64,000 bases of DNA. Origin: Chloroflexota bacterium. Its GTDB lineage: Bacteria; Chloroflexota; Anaerolineae; Anaerolineales; Anaerolineaceae. The notes below the pieces were generated by a model. The model searched no databases. It saw nothing but the letters and a program-made list of their open reading frames with translations, and was not told the origin of the DNA. Below are positions 27,695-36,008 of this stretch, in pieces. The translations under genes and the position numbers were made by a program. The stretch's first letter is position 1, and each line of letters starts with the position of its first letter. The stretch spans positions 62,001-126,000 of the forward strand of contig JAKAFP010000004.1 of the NCBI GenBank assembly GCA_021825925.1, given 5' to 3'.

Positions 27695-28129
27695 TTAACA
27701 ACAACCACTGGAACGTCGTGTGAGTGATGCAAAATCGACTCCCAATAAATTGCTTATTTCCTGGTTTACTTCTCGCAAGAATGCAATTGCGTTTTCCTGA
27801 GCAATTCCGCTCGCCTGGATGACTTCATTTTCACCAATTTTGTTTTGCAATTCACGATAACGAGTGAATTCACTTTCTGGTATGATGGTTGTTTGATTCT
27901 GAGATTTGATCTTTTGTTGCAATTCAGTAATATCATTGATGAGTTGAATTGCTTCTGCATTTGCATTCAATGTGGCTTCTGTAGTTTTTAGCAACATAAA
28001 AGGTTCAGATTGGTTCAATTTATCTGCCAATTCTGCTGTTATGTCCAACATTTTTTGGGACAGCAAATAATTTCCTGTTTTTAAATCAACCTTATCCACA
28101 GCAGCCTCCAGTTTTGCATGAATCGCCAA
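27695..28129 (-). CDS. YlbF/YmcA-family protein with C-terminal Cys-Cys
   Basis: A 144-residue helical protein of the YlbF/YmcA family: long amphipathic helices with KLNQSEPFMLLKTTEA (about 36-51), then NDITELQQKI, and a C-terminal segment LREVNQEISNLLGVDFASL ending SSGCC. In Bacillus, YlbF, YmcA and YaaT form an Fe-S-containing complex that affects RNA decay and development. The terminal cysteine pair is unusual and suggests metal or arsenite binding. The gene overlaps its paralogue upstream by 38 nt and follows arsA, so it is probably part of the arsenic operon. The function in that setting is not known to me. Confidence 0.65.
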   Translation of the reverse strand: MAIHAKLEAAVDKVDLKTGNYLLSQKMLDITAELADKLNQSEPFMLLKTTEATLNANAEAIQLINDITELQQKIKSQNQTTIIPESEFTRYRELQNKIGENEVIQASGIAQENAIAFLREVNQEISNLLGVDFASLTRRSSGCC

Positions 28130-28496
28130 AATCTAATCCAATTACATTGGTCAAATAATCGCCGATCTCTTGTCCCAATTCCACCAACTTTTCTTGAGCA
28201 TTTGCGTATCTAACGTAAGATGGCTGTTGAGTATATTTGTCTCTTAAATTCTTTATTTCCAAACGATCTTCTTCACTTACAGCATTAAGAGCTAATAAGG
28301 CCCTTAGCGATACTTGTTTCTTTTGAAATTCTTGAAGGGTTTTCTGCAATTCTTCATCCTGCCGAAACGCAAAATATGCTTGTGTAAATTCCTGAAATTG
28401 TGGTGTATTTTCAAAAACTTCAGCAAAATGTTTGGCGGATTCCATCACCAATTCCCTCGGAACAATTTTTACTAAGTTCGTAGTTGTCATATCCAT
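28092..28496 (-). CDS. YlbF/YmcA-family protein with Cys-rich tail
   Basis: A 134-residue paralogue of the next gene, with the YlbF-type helices ESAKHFAEVFENTPQFQEF (about 19-37), LQKTLQEFQKKQVSLRALLALN and the C-terminal GQEIGDYLTNVIGLDFG. It ends with CKTGGCCG, three cysteines in eight residues. It is 50 nt downstream of arsA on the same strand, and its end overlaps the second ylbF start. Two adjacent YlbF-like proteins could form a heteromer, as YlbF and YmcA do in Bacillus. The cysteine tails could hold a cluster or bind As(III). Confidence 0.65.
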   Translation of the reverse strand: MDMTTTNLVKIVPRELVMESAKHFAEVFENTPQFQEFTQAYFAFRQDEELQKTLQEFQKKQVSLRALLALNAVSEEDRLEIKNLRDKYTQQPSYVRYANAQEKLVELGQEIGDYLTNVIGLDFGDSCKTGGCCG

Positions 28497-28545
28497 TTGT
28501 GAATCCCTTTCTGTTTATCCCTTGATTTGAATGATCAATTTCTAC

Positions 28546-30390
28546 TTAATTAGGACTGTAAATCTGATCGCCTAATTCTGCCAACATCTTTAATCCTTTA
28601 ATTTCTTGTGGAAGCAGCGGAATTTGAACCATTGGTAAATGGAATAGCGTCGATATTTCATTTAGATATTTCTCTTGCATTGTTCGGCGGGTAAATGTGA
28701 AGTCAGTATTTGCTTGTTCTGTTGGAATTACCATGTTGGCAACCACCAAACCCGCATTGATTCCGACTGTTCCAAGTTCTCTTGCAGCACGCCATGCTTC
28801 CATCATAGGTGTAGCTTCGGGATACATAACGAAGGAAAAAGTACTTTGTTCAGGATCACGCATCATTTCAATCACTTTTTCAAAACGCTGTTTCGCAACA
28901 TCATCCGCTGCGGATGTGTCAACAGATGCGAATATTTTTACGTCCAATTGTTTGCTCCAATCCACTGGTAATTCAAGCAAACGAAGTGTATGGCCGGTTG
29001 GGGCTGTATCAAAAACAACTGCCTGCCATTCATCTTGTGAAGCATATTCAATAAATTTATCAAACGCCGCCATTTCTTCGGTGCAAGGTGAATTAAGCTC
29101 TTCTTCCATGGTAGCAATGGAGCTTTCTGACCGGCCACGTTGCCTGGCATCCTCCAAAATTCGATCTCGGTAGGTTTCAGCTGCAGCTTTAGGGTCAATT
29201 TTCACCGCCCAAAGTTGAGATTGTCCGGGAACTGGTGCTATTTCATCGCCGACCGGTGTATCCAATACATCACCAAGGTGGGCTGCAGGATCTGTTGTCA
29301 ATAGGAGCGTTTTATATCCCTGACGAGCCAACCAGACAGCGGTGATGCAGGATGCTATCGTCTTTCCTACTCCACCTTTTCCGGCAAAAAACAATGTTCT
29401 GCGATGACCATTAGGTAGAATTTTCGCGAGTATGTCTTTTTGGGGTGTACTCATCATTGAAGCTTGGGGTTCAACTTTTTCCGCTTCAAATGTTTTGAAT
29501 GCTGAATTACCATCGAAAAAGATTTTTGCGACTTGCCTCAGTCGCTCCATGCCTTTGATTTCTCCTGAAAGCATCGTCATTTTTTGGCTAGGATAAGGCA
29601 AATCAGTCGCAATTTGTTTAAGATAGATGGCTTGCATTTCAGCACGAGCCGCAAACAAGTCGTTTTTAGCCGCTTCTGGAGGAATAATATTATTGATTAT
29701 CAATCGATAATTACTGATTCCAAGTTTACTTAATTCAGTGATTGCCCGTAGAGATTCTTTTATTGAAATTGCCTCAGGATGCAAAACAAATACAAATACA
29801 GTTTGTTTTACATCGCGCATTGCAGCCAAAGCCCGTTCATATTTATGTTTTGCTTCCTGAATTGCAGCAGCAGGGCCAAGACAAGTTTGACCACTACCCG
29901 CACTGGCAGCATCAATCGATTGGCTCCACTCGGCCGGCAGTTCCAGCAAACGAATGGTGTGTCCTGTTGGAGCGGTATCAAAAATAATCACATCAAAGAC
30001 AGTTTCATCTACAGTAGGGGCTTCAAGAAAATCTGTAAACCGGTCAAACGCAGCCACTTCAGCAGTACAAGGTCCACTCATTTGTTCTTCCATAACCCGC
30101 ACAATTTGTGGAGGGAAAGCTGCTCGAATTGGCTGCATTGCTTTATTGATATATTCCTGAGTGGATTTGTCAGGATCAATTTCCATTGCCCATAAGTTAG
30201 TTACAGATTGAATTTTTGTTATATGGTGACCAATAACGTGTTCAAAAACATCTTCAAGATTTGATGCCGGATCAGTTGTTACTATCAGCGTTTTCTTTCC
30301 TTCATCTGCAAACCTTACAGCCTGGGTGCAGGCCATGGATGTTTTTCCTACACCACCTTTGCCTGAAAAAAAGACATATTGGGTTGCCAT
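28546..30390 (-). CDS. arsA: ArsA, arsenite-stimulated ATPase (two-domain)
   Basis: A 614-residue tandem ATPase. Each half has a deviant Walker A: FSGKGGVGKTS (about residues 7-17) and FAGKGGVGKTI (about 330-340). Both halves have the DTAPTGHT signature that couples metal binding to hydrolysis. The three metalloid-binding cysteines known from E. coli ArsA have counterparts: MSGPCTAEV and SGQTCLGPA in the first half, LNSPCTEEM in the second. ArsA normally energises the ArsB pump; here no arsB is adjacent and the only arsenite exporter in the window is ACR3, about 8 kb away. The start is ATG 30390 with AAGGA upstream; 30405 is an in-frame alternative without a site. Confidence 0.9.
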   Translation of the reverse strand: MATQYVFFSGKGGVGKTSMACTQAVRFADEGKKTLIVTTDPASNLEDVFEHVIGHHITKIQSVTNLWAMEIDPDKSTQEYINKAMQPIRAAFPPQIVRVMEEQMSGPCTAEVAAFDRFTDFLEAPTVDETVFDVIIFDTAPTGHTIRLLELPAEWSQSIDAASAGSGQTCLGPAAAIQEAKHKYERALAAMRDVKQTVFVFVLHPEAISIKESLRAITELSKLGISNYRLIINNIIPPEAAKNDLFAARAEMQAIYLKQIATDLPYPSQKMTMLSGEIKGMERLRQVAKIFFDGNSAFKTFEAEKVEPQASMMSTPQKDILAKILPNGHRRTLFFAGKGGVGKTIASCITAVWLARQGYKTLLLTTDPAAHLGDVLDTPVGDEIAPVPGQSQLWAVKIDPKAAAETYRDRILEDARQRGRSESSIATMEEELNSPCTEEMAAFDKFIEYASQDEWQAVVFDTAPTGHTLRLLELPVDWSKQLDVKIFASVDTSAADDVAKQRFEKVIEMMRDPEQSTFSFVMYPEATPMMEAWRAARELGTVGINAGLVVANMVIPTEQANTDFTFTRRTMQEKYLNEISTLFHLPMVQIPLLPQEIKGLKMLAELGDQIYSPN

Positions 30391-30391
30391 A

Positions 30392-30751
30392 TTATTTTCC
30401 TTCATTTAGAAAATCCATTATTTCAGTGATTAGGGGATATTTACCCTCGGAAATAATTTTCCCGTGGATACTTACGATGGGTAAAGCAGCCATCTGTTTT
30501 TCTCTTATCAATCTCATCACTTCTGTATTTCCAATAAAGGCATTTGGGTGAGTACTCATCTGATATCTTTCAACCCGATAACCTTCTGTCTGTAATTTAG
30601 CGATCATTTCACTAACATCTAATAACGTTTGATCAATGGTTGGGCCGCACATGCCTGTAGGACAACACATCGGCGGATCAAAAAATTCAATGTCCACGAT
30701 ACTATTTAGTTCAACAAGATTTTTTCTAGTTACTACCTGGTTAATTTTCAT
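30392..30751 (-). CDS. arsD: ArsD, arsenite metallochaperone
   Basis: A 119-residue thioredoxin-fold metallochaperone that hands As(III) to ArsA. The key MCCPTGMCG motif carries C29, C30 and C35, equivalent to C12, C13 and C18 of plasmid R773 ArsD. The protein is about 17 residues longer at the N terminus than the family norm. A GTG at codon 19 would restore the usual length, but the ATG at 30751 has GGAGG upstream (30762-30766), so I keep it. The stop lies 2 nt before the arsA ATG, so the two are tightly coupled. An operator-like palindrome surrounds the ribosome site. Confidence 0.88.
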   Translation of the reverse strand: MKINQVVTRKNLVELNSIVDIEFFDPPMCCPTGMCGPTIDQTLLDVSEMIAKLQTEGYRVERYQMSTHPNAFIGNTEVMRLIREKQMAALPIVSIHGKIISEGKYPLITEIMDFLNEGK

Positions 30752-30756
30752 GATGC

Positions 30757-30772
30757 TTCAACCTCCATTGAA
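30757..30772 (-). promoter_or_regulatory. Second ArsR-type operator overlapping the arsD ribosome site
   Basis: TTCAACCTCCATTGAA at 30757-30772 matches the operator in front of arsR (31194-31209) at 14 of 16 positions and is nearly palindromic. It contains the GGAGG Shine-Dalgarno of arsD on the minus strand. It could be an internal operator for ArsR within the operon, or a coincidence of a Shine-Dalgarno in a symmetric context. Confidence 0.45.
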
Positions 30773-30789
30773 GTAATGTTGTAAAAAAA

Positions 30790-31176
30790 TTACTGCTCCA
30801 TTCTTGCAAAACTCTTTCTTTGTTCTTCAGTCACTTGTGGTCCACAACTTAACCTGCGAGGTTGTATTCTTTTTGAATTGAAAAATCCGTCAAAAAACAA
30901 CCTAAAATCTTCCATTGCTTTTGTATTTACGGAGAAATAAATCCAGCGAGCGTCGTCTGGATCCCTTTCTGCTTCAATTAAACCGGCTTCACGCAATACT
31001 GATAGATGATGTGAAATTAAATTAGGAGCAATATTCAAAACACTCCCTAATTCACAATTACACTGAACGCCCTCGATAATTTTTTCTAACAAAAACAACC
31101 TATTTGGTTCACAAATTACCTTGAGCCACCGAGTGATGTCTAATAATTCTTCCGTAGAGTATTCTATTTTATCCAT
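30790..31176 (-). CDS. arsR: ArsR-family arsenic-responsive repressor
   Basis: A 128-residue winged-helix repressor. The recognition helix region NLISHHLSVLREAGLI is at about 53-68, and an As(III)-binding cysteine pair is in VQCNCELG (C39, C41), the position of the ELCVCDL motif in classical ArsR. A further cysteine lies in the C-terminal tail (RLSCGPQ). It heads the operon arsR-arsD-arsA-ylbF-ylbF-YuzD-like. Binding of arsenite would release it from the operator at 31194-31209. The start at 31176 has AGGAAG just upstream. Confidence 0.88.
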   Translation of the reverse strand: MDKIEYSTEELLDITRWLKVICEPNRLFLLEKIIEGVQCNCELGSVLNIAPNLISHHLSVLREAGLIEAERDPDDARWIYFSVNTKAMEDFRLFFDGFFNSKRIQPRRLSCGPQVTEEQRKSFARMEQ

Positions 31177-31193
31177 ATCTTCCTATAATATAC

Positions 31194-31237
31194 TTCAATC
31201 TACATTGAATTATACTGCACCAAAAAACTTTTTTCAA
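31194..31237 (-). promoter_or_regulatory. arsR promoter and operator
   Basis: On the minus strand TTGAAA (31232-31237) and TATAAT (31209-31214) are separated by exactly 17 nt. The palindrome TTCAATCTACATTGAA at 31194-31209 (6-bp arms, 4-nt centre) lies directly downstream of the -10 box, over the expected transcription start. This is a good arrangement for repression by the ArsR encoded about 20 nt further on. Confidence 0.75.
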
Positions 31238-31306
31238 GTTATATTTGTCTTACACCTTTTTGCAGGACTTTTTAATCATCAACGATCGACACATCGGATT
31301 CACTAT

Positions 31307-33397
31307 TCAAAAAAACTTTGAAAAATCCAATGAGGATCTTAAATTTACCTGACCTATTTCTTTTTTTACAGTATTAACAAGACTTTCTGCTTTTAAGTCA
31401 GCGATAGTATAACAAGGGCCTTTTAAGTGATCTGCCAATTCTTGCGGCAAACCTTGAGCAAACATAGGATTTTCAATATTGATCACAACACTGTGAATAT
31501 TTTCTTTAACTATCAACTCAGCGATATCATATGCTTCTTTTCGGGTTGACTCTTTTCCAATAGGAACATTTCCAGCAGCATCAGTAACAAAGATTAGGAG
31601 CGGCTTTATATCAGGGTGGGTTTTCTTCTCTCTACAAATCACTTCATAAGACATGAGCATTCCTGCACTTAATGGAGTTTTTCCTCCCATTGGGATGTCT
31701 TCGAGCGCTTCTTTTGCTAAAAAAACCGACTTTGTTGGTGGAAGAACCAGCGTAGCTTGATCCCTCTGGAACACGATTAATCCCACCCGATCTCTTCGTT
31801 GATATGCATCCGTCAATAATGAAATAATTGCACCCTTTGCGGCAGCCATGCGTTCTTCTACAGCCATTGACTCTGATGTATCAACTAAAAAAATAATCAG
31901 ATTGGACGCTTTGTGTACGCGTATTTTTTTCATATAATCTGAGGATCTGATGACAAACGCAACTTTATTTCGCGCTTTGATCTCACTTCGCTCACGTTGG
32001 TAGAGAGATGCTGACCTGAACGTCGCATCAAATGCCAGGTCATTTGTTTTGCCATTTGCAGGTCTCGATTGGATATAGCGGCCTCGTTTCAGTTTCGTAC
32101 GCGTAACCGATCTTCTTCCAGTGTGAGACCTCACTATTTTGTCCAGTGGTGTTTCGATCTTGCGTGGATTAAACTCCATTCCTGAGGGTATTAACCTACT
32201 CCCATTTCGTGAAAGCAAGTCCTTATTTGTTCGGAAATCTCTTTTTGAAAGTGGATGTCCTACTTGTTCTTGAGATTTCTCATCGGTTACGGCAGGTGCC
32301 AATCCATTTTGAGGGGAAGCATTATCATCTGATTCCGAAAAAGCTTGGTTTTTATTACCTTCCGATCTTGCTTTTTGAATTTGTTCAATACGTTCTTGCA
32401 TCTCATCCAAACCTATTTCTTCTTGTTGTAAAGGACCCTTTTTCAACCGATGTGGTAAGGCAAGTTCTGCGGCGAGAGCAATATCATAATTAGTTATGGA
32501 GGTTCGCCCTTCAAATGCAGCCTGGGCACGGGCTGTTTTTAATATCACCATATCAGCGCGATGACCATCCACGGAAAATGAAGAAGTGAGGGCAGCAATG
32601 TCAAGCAAGGTCTGACGAGTATAAGTTACCTGATCGATTAATTTCCGTCCATTTTCAATTCTGTTTGTAAGTTCTTCTTCTTTACTTTCCCATTCATTTC
32701 TAAATTGGCTTGGATCTGCTTCAAAAGCAAGGTTGCGCTCCATGATCATTACTCTTTCAAGAGCTACATGTATTCCGCGAATTTCAACAGAAAGCGCAAA
32801 TCGGTCCAACAATTGCGGACGCAAATCCCCTTCTTCGGGATTCATGGTTCCAACCAAAATAAATCGTGAGGGATGTGAAAATGAAATTCCTTCCCTTTCA
32901 ATGATATTGATCCCCATTGCTGCCGTATCCAATAAAACATCCACAACATGGTCATCAAGGAGATTAACTTCATCGATGTAAAGCAAGCCGCGATTTGCTG
33001 TAGCCAGTACCCCTGGTTCAAAAGCACGTATGCCTTTTTGTATTGCCTTTTCAATATCAAGAGTTCCAACCACGCGGTCTTCGGTTGCTGAAACAGGTAA
33101 ATTAATAAATGGGGTATGGTGAGTTTTTATATTCAAAACCTCACCTTGTGCTGCTCGTTCCAGGCACTCCGTACACCATGCGGCTGGCTTTTCTGGATCA
33201 CAGTTAAAACGGCAACCTTCAACGGCCTGGATGGAAGGTAGAAGAGCAGCCAGTGCGCGGGCTGCGGTGGACTTTGCGGTTCCCCGCTCTCCTCGGATCA
33301 AAACGCCACCAATACGAGGATCTACTGCATTTAGAACCAGCGCACGCAGCATGCATTCCTGGCCAACAATAGCAGTAAATGGGTATAGAGGTGGCAT
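31307..33397 (-). CDS. Magnesium-chelatase-like AAA+ ATPase with VWA domain (ChlI-ChlD fusion type)
   Basis: A 696-residue protein combining both chelatase motor subunits. An N-terminal AAA+ ATPase has Walker [11 protein letters not shown] (about 34-43), Walker [14 protein letters not shown] and [10 protein letters not shown] Pro- and charge-rich linker (about 325-440) follows, then a C-terminal von Willebrand A domain with the MIDAS motif FLVDTSESM (about 500-508). Four cysteines around 60-80 ([14 protein letters not shown]) may bind a metal. In porphyrin metallation I and D drive the large H or CobN subunit, but no such gene is present here. Its place after the arsenic operon suggests a cobalt- or magnesium-chelatase part encoded apart, or another metal-insertion job. 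The start at 33397 has AAGGAAG upstream. Confidence 0.8.
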   Translation of the reverse strand: MPPLYPFTAIVGQECMLRALVLNAVDPRIGGVLIRGERGTAKSTAARALAALLPSIQAVEGCRFNCDPEKPAAWCTECLERAAQGEVLNIKTHHTPFINLPVSATEDRVVGTLDIEKAIQKGIRAFEPGVLATANRGLLYIDEVNLLDDHVVDVLLDTAAMGINIIEREGISFSHPSRFILVGTMNPEEGDLRPQLLDRFALSVEIRGIHVALERVMIMERNLAFEADPSQFRNEWESKEEELTNRIENGRKLIDQVTYTRQTLLDIAALTSSFSVDGHRADMVILKTARAQAAFEGRTSITNYDIALAAELALPHRLKKGPLQQEEIGLDEMQERIEQIQKARSEGNKNQAFSESDDNASPQNGLAPAVTDEKSQEQVGHPLSKRDFRTNKDLLSRNGSRLIPSGMEFNPRKIETPLDKIVRSHTGRRSVTRTKLKRGRYIQSRPANGKTNDLAFDATFRSASLYQRERSEIKARNKVAFVIRSSDYMKKIRVHKASNLIIFLVDTSESMAVEERMAAAKGAIISLLTDAYQRRDRVGLIVFQRDQATLVLPPTKSVFLAKEALEDIPMGGKTPLSAGMLMSYEVICREKKTHPDIKPLLIFVTDAAGNVPIGKESTRKEAYDIAELIVKENIHSVVINIENPMFAQGLPQELADHLKGPCYTIADLKAESLVNTVKKEIGQVNLRSSLDFSKFF

Positions 33398-33510
33398 AAA
33401 ATTATCTTCCTTCAATAGTCATTATCATAGGATATTACAAGCCTATCACTATCGTAAATATGGTTCCAGTGAAATTGATAATATAAATTAGAAGATAAGT
33501 ATTATCTTTG

Positions 33511-33879
33511 TTATAAAGCTTCACCATCTTTCGCTGAAGCATCCAAATATTGGTCAATGGCATCCATCGCGTGAGCAGCATAGATCGATGCTGGCCCTCC
33601 ACCCATCATGATCGCAACACCAATCGTTTCCAGCAATTCTGGGCGTGTCGCACCTGCCAGAATTGCATCATGTGTATGATAGGCGATGCAACCTTCACAC
33701 TGTACAGCGATGCTGATTGCAAGTGCCATCAACTCCTTGGTTTTTGCATCCAAAACACCTGCCTCGACTGACTTTTTGTGCAACCGGGCAAACCCACTCA
33801 TAGGTCCAGGCAATTCACTTCCTAATTGAGCCAGGCGGTCTTCCAAATGGTGGTGGAGTTCTATATAGTCTGTTGTCAT
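33511..33879 (-). CDS. Carboxymuconolactone decarboxylase / AhpD-family protein
   Basis: A 122-residue all-helical protein of the AhpD/CMD family. The redox motif CEGCIAYHTHDAILAG (CxxC then H, about residues 60-75) is the AhpD-type active site, which can reduce peroxiredoxins using lipoyl or thioredoxin electrons. It is the last gene of a tight operon whose first gene encodes a lipoyl carrier protein, fitting a lipoate-linked redox role. The gap to the preceding OsmC gene is 12 nt. Confidence 0.8.
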   Translation of the reverse strand: MTTDYIELHHHLEDRLAQLGSELPGPMSGFARLHKKSVEAGVLDAKTKELMALAISIAVQCEGCIAYHTHDAILAGATRPELLETIGVAIMMGGGPASIYAAHAMDAIDQYLDASAKDGEAL

Positions 33880-33891
33880 TAAGTGATTTCC

Positions 33892-34347
33892 TCAATTAGT
33901 GATGATTTCAATGGTGGGTTCAATAATGATTTCAGATTTCACTGAGTTTGCAACCAAACTATATTTTTGAGCAGCTTGAAGTGCTCGCATCGTCCGAGCT
34001 CTGATCACTTCTGGTTTCTCGTCTCCTGCTGCTATCTGAATTACAGGCCAAAAACGAAGATGAGTGAAGATTTCAGTTCGATCCAATTCGATCAGTTTGG
34101 TGCCTTCTGTTTTACAAGTGTAAGACATCAATTTGAGTTTAAATCGTTCTGTTGCCCAGATAAACATCATCATGATGCAGGTATTCGCTGCAGCAATAAA
34201 GGCATCTTCAGGGGTTAATACCCCCGCATGTCCCTGGGCGTCAGGAGGGGCTGAGAAATCCATCTCGGGACCATTGCCCATGACAATGTGCCCCCAGTGT
34301 TCGTTCTTCCATGATACATCCGTATGGTAAGTCGCGGTCTGGCTCAT
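33892..34347 (-). CDS. OsmC/Ohr-family protein
   Basis: A 151-residue protein of the OsmC family, thiol peroxidases that reduce organic hydroperoxides. One conserved cysteine is in AANTCIMMM (about residue 57). The usual second cysteine in the later segment appears as KYSLVANSV, that is serine instead of cysteine, so the classical two-Cys peroxidase cycle may not operate. Another cysteine is at YTCKTEG. The gene starts within the last bases of the DGC gene upstream (4-nt overlap). A sulfur-transfer or other thiol role is possible. Confidence 0.75.
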   Translation of the reverse strand: MSQTATYHTDVSWKNEHWGHIVMGNGPEMDFSAPPDAQGHAGVLTPEDAFIAAANTCIMMMFIWATERFKLKLMSYTCKTEGTKLIELDRTEIFTHLRFWPVIQIAAGDEKPEVIRARTMRALQAAQKYSLVANSVKSEIIIEPTIEIITN

Positions 34348-35066
34348 GCGCTTTCCTTTTGTTTTCGATAGAATTGTGTATATTCTTCAAGAACAACGGT
34401 TTCTAAAGCCATTTCAATATTGGGATCTATCGCGTTATAGATTTTTACTTGCATCATAATCTCTTGGCCAGTTTCCAATCCAGGTGCTTTACCTGTTTTT
34501 GTAAAGTTGTCAAAGATCAAAGGCAGTGCAACAAGGGTCATTTCCTGCCCATTTACCTGAATTTTTTGAACGGGAATTCCCGACCCACAGGAACAGGTTG
34601 CCACGCCTTCTTCTTGCGCTGGTTCGTCAGTAAAACCACCCTCACGCCGACTCCAATCTTTACCAAGAAGCTCATCAACTTTATTAGCGGCCAAATTGGC
34701 TGTGTGATCGACTACCCTCATGCCGGCTCCATTAAGTGTTCTGGTACCAGAAAGTGTTTCTAATCCATGCTCAGCGATAAGATCGGTTACAACAATTCCA
34801 AATGCTGGACGATTGGAATACTGTTCAGTTCCACGATAAGCACAGCGCTTTTCACAACCATCGATCGCTATTGTCGGATAAAATTTTGCAAAAGCACGGT
34901 CACCTTCACCACCAGCCAGGAAGAGTGGCAAACAAATCGTCACGGTGTCTGCAGGGCGCAACTTTTCAAGCACTTGAAGTGCGGCAAGTCGAGTGACTGT
35001 GCCCTCAGGGAGTTCCTCACCTGAACAGGCAATAATTCCAACTTTCTTTTGCGGTAGCTCAGGCAT
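34344..35066 (-). CDS. DGC-domain putative zinc-binding protein (long form)
   Basis: A 240-residue protein with a DGC domain: IIACSGEELPEGTVTRLAAL (about 10-29), then IDGCEKRCAYRG (about 67-78), the Asp-Gly-Cys that names the domain and a second cysteine four residues later. A C-terminal CSCGSG (about 158-163) adds cysteines, and the last 70 residues are absent from the paralogue encoded upstream. DGC proteins are thought to bind metal or an Fe-S cluster; their activity is not established. Genes here overlap by 4-8 nt on both sides. Confidence 0.7.
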   Translation of the reverse strand: MPELPQKKVGIIACSGEELPEGTVTRLAALQVLEKLRPADTVTICLPLFLAGGEGDRAFAKFYPTIAIDGCEKRCAYRGTEQYSNRPAFGIVVTDLIAEHGLETLSGTRTLNGAGMRVVDHTANLAANKVDELLGKDWSRREGGFTDEPAQEEGVATCSCGSGIPVQKIQVNGQEMTLVALPLIFDNFTKTGKAPGLETGQEIMMQVKIYNAIDPNIEMALETVVLEEYTQFYRKQKESA

Positions 35067-35487
35067 GGATTACTCCTTTCTTTCCAGTGAACAATTCATC
35101 CACTACCAAATCGATCTCTTTGGCCAATGCGTCAGACAGCTTTTCGCCGCCTTCGTTCAGTTCTGAAATACCCTCAGGCCGAAAATCCCGATAGCGGCGG
35201 TAGACTTCCAAAACTGCAAATTCCTGGCTCACTTGCCCGCCGCTTTGCTGCACCATCTTTGTGGCACATGCCAGTTTGCATCCATCGATGGTGATGGCTG
35301 GATTTTCAGCCAGTATTTTTCGAGTTTCTTCATCGCCCATGACAAGCATTGCCAGAGGGATAAGTTGCGTTTGATCGGGGCGATCCTCTTGTGTAACTTG
35401 ATAGGCAGCCATTCTTGTGACGGTTCCAAATGATTTGCCAATTCCACTACATGGCACTATGACGACTTTTTTCTTGGTTGTGTTCAT
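35059..35487 (-). CDS. DGC-domain putative zinc-binding protein (short form)
   Basis: A 142-residue paralogue of the downstream gene. Conserved points are IVPCSGIGKSFGTVTRMAAY (about 10-29) and IDGCKLACATKM (about 66-77). The start overlaps the stop of the GcvH-like gene by 4 nt (ATGA), and the end overlaps the long DGC gene by 8 nt. Two DGC proteins directly behind a lipoyl carrier suggest they act on the same thiol or metal chemistry. Confidence 0.7.
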   Translation of the reverse strand: MNTTKKKVVIVPCSGIGKSFGTVTRMAAYQVTQEDRPDQTQLIPLAMLVMGDEETRKILAENPAITIDGCKLACATKMVQQSGGQVSQEFAVLEVYRRYRDFRPEGISELNEGGEKLSDALAKEIDLVVDELFTGKKGVIHA

Positions 35488-35933
35488 TTTCTGTTTACCT
35501 CCGCTGCAGCTTCAACTTTCATTTTTTCAAAGTAAGCCGCTGCATCAAGTAATTTCAATTTGTCAGCGTCCCAAGCGCTCAATTCCAAATCGCATAACCA
35601 GCCTTCACCAAATGGCTCCTGGTTAATGAGTTCAGGTGTCGATTCTAATGAAGGATTAACTTTTACAACTTTTCCGGTAACTGGCGATGATAACGAGATA
35701 TCCACTTTAATCGTTTCAATTGTAGAGAACTCATCGCCAAATACCAGCACGGTTCCTTCAGGTTTTACTTCAACAAAAGCGATATCTCCACTACGCTGTT
35801 GGAGGAAGTCTGAAAGTCCAAGACGTGCACGGTTTCCTTCCACACGTACCCAAACTCCCTCTCCATTAAAGAAACATGTCGAATCCACACGAAATGTAAA
35901 TTTATCTATTGTTGTTTCTAAGAACGAACTCAT
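35484..35933 (-). CDS. GcvH-like lipoyl carrier protein
   Basis: A 149-residue protein resembling the H protein of glycine cleavage. The lipoylation lysine is K76 in STIETIKVDISLSSPVTG, which fits the family motif. The N-terminal part has the usual VEGNRARLGLSDFLQ strand and helix. No glycine decarboxylase genes are near, so this is probably a specialised lipoyl carrier such as those of sulfur-oxidising or thiol-transfer systems. It opens the operon GcvH-DGC-DGC-OsmC-AhpD. On the minus strand TATAAT (35971-35976) and a strong AAAGGAG ribosome site precede it. Confidence 0.85.
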   Translation of the reverse strand: MSSFLETTIDKFTFRVDSTCFFNGEGVWVRVEGNRARLGLSDFLQQRSGDIAFVEVKPEGTVLVFGDEFSTIETIKVDISLSSPVTGKVVKVNPSLESTPELINQEPFGEGWLCDLELSAWDADKLKLLDAAAYFEKMKVEAAAEVNRK

Positions 35934-36008
35934 TAGTTACTCCTTTCACCATGGCTACTTTTCTAAAAATATTATACATATCCGAACTTTATCGTATGGT
36001 GATAGTCA

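Noticed and set aside
28697..29173. 158-codon plus-strand frame inside arsA
   Set aside because: It is antisense to conserved ArsA motifs and has no family features.
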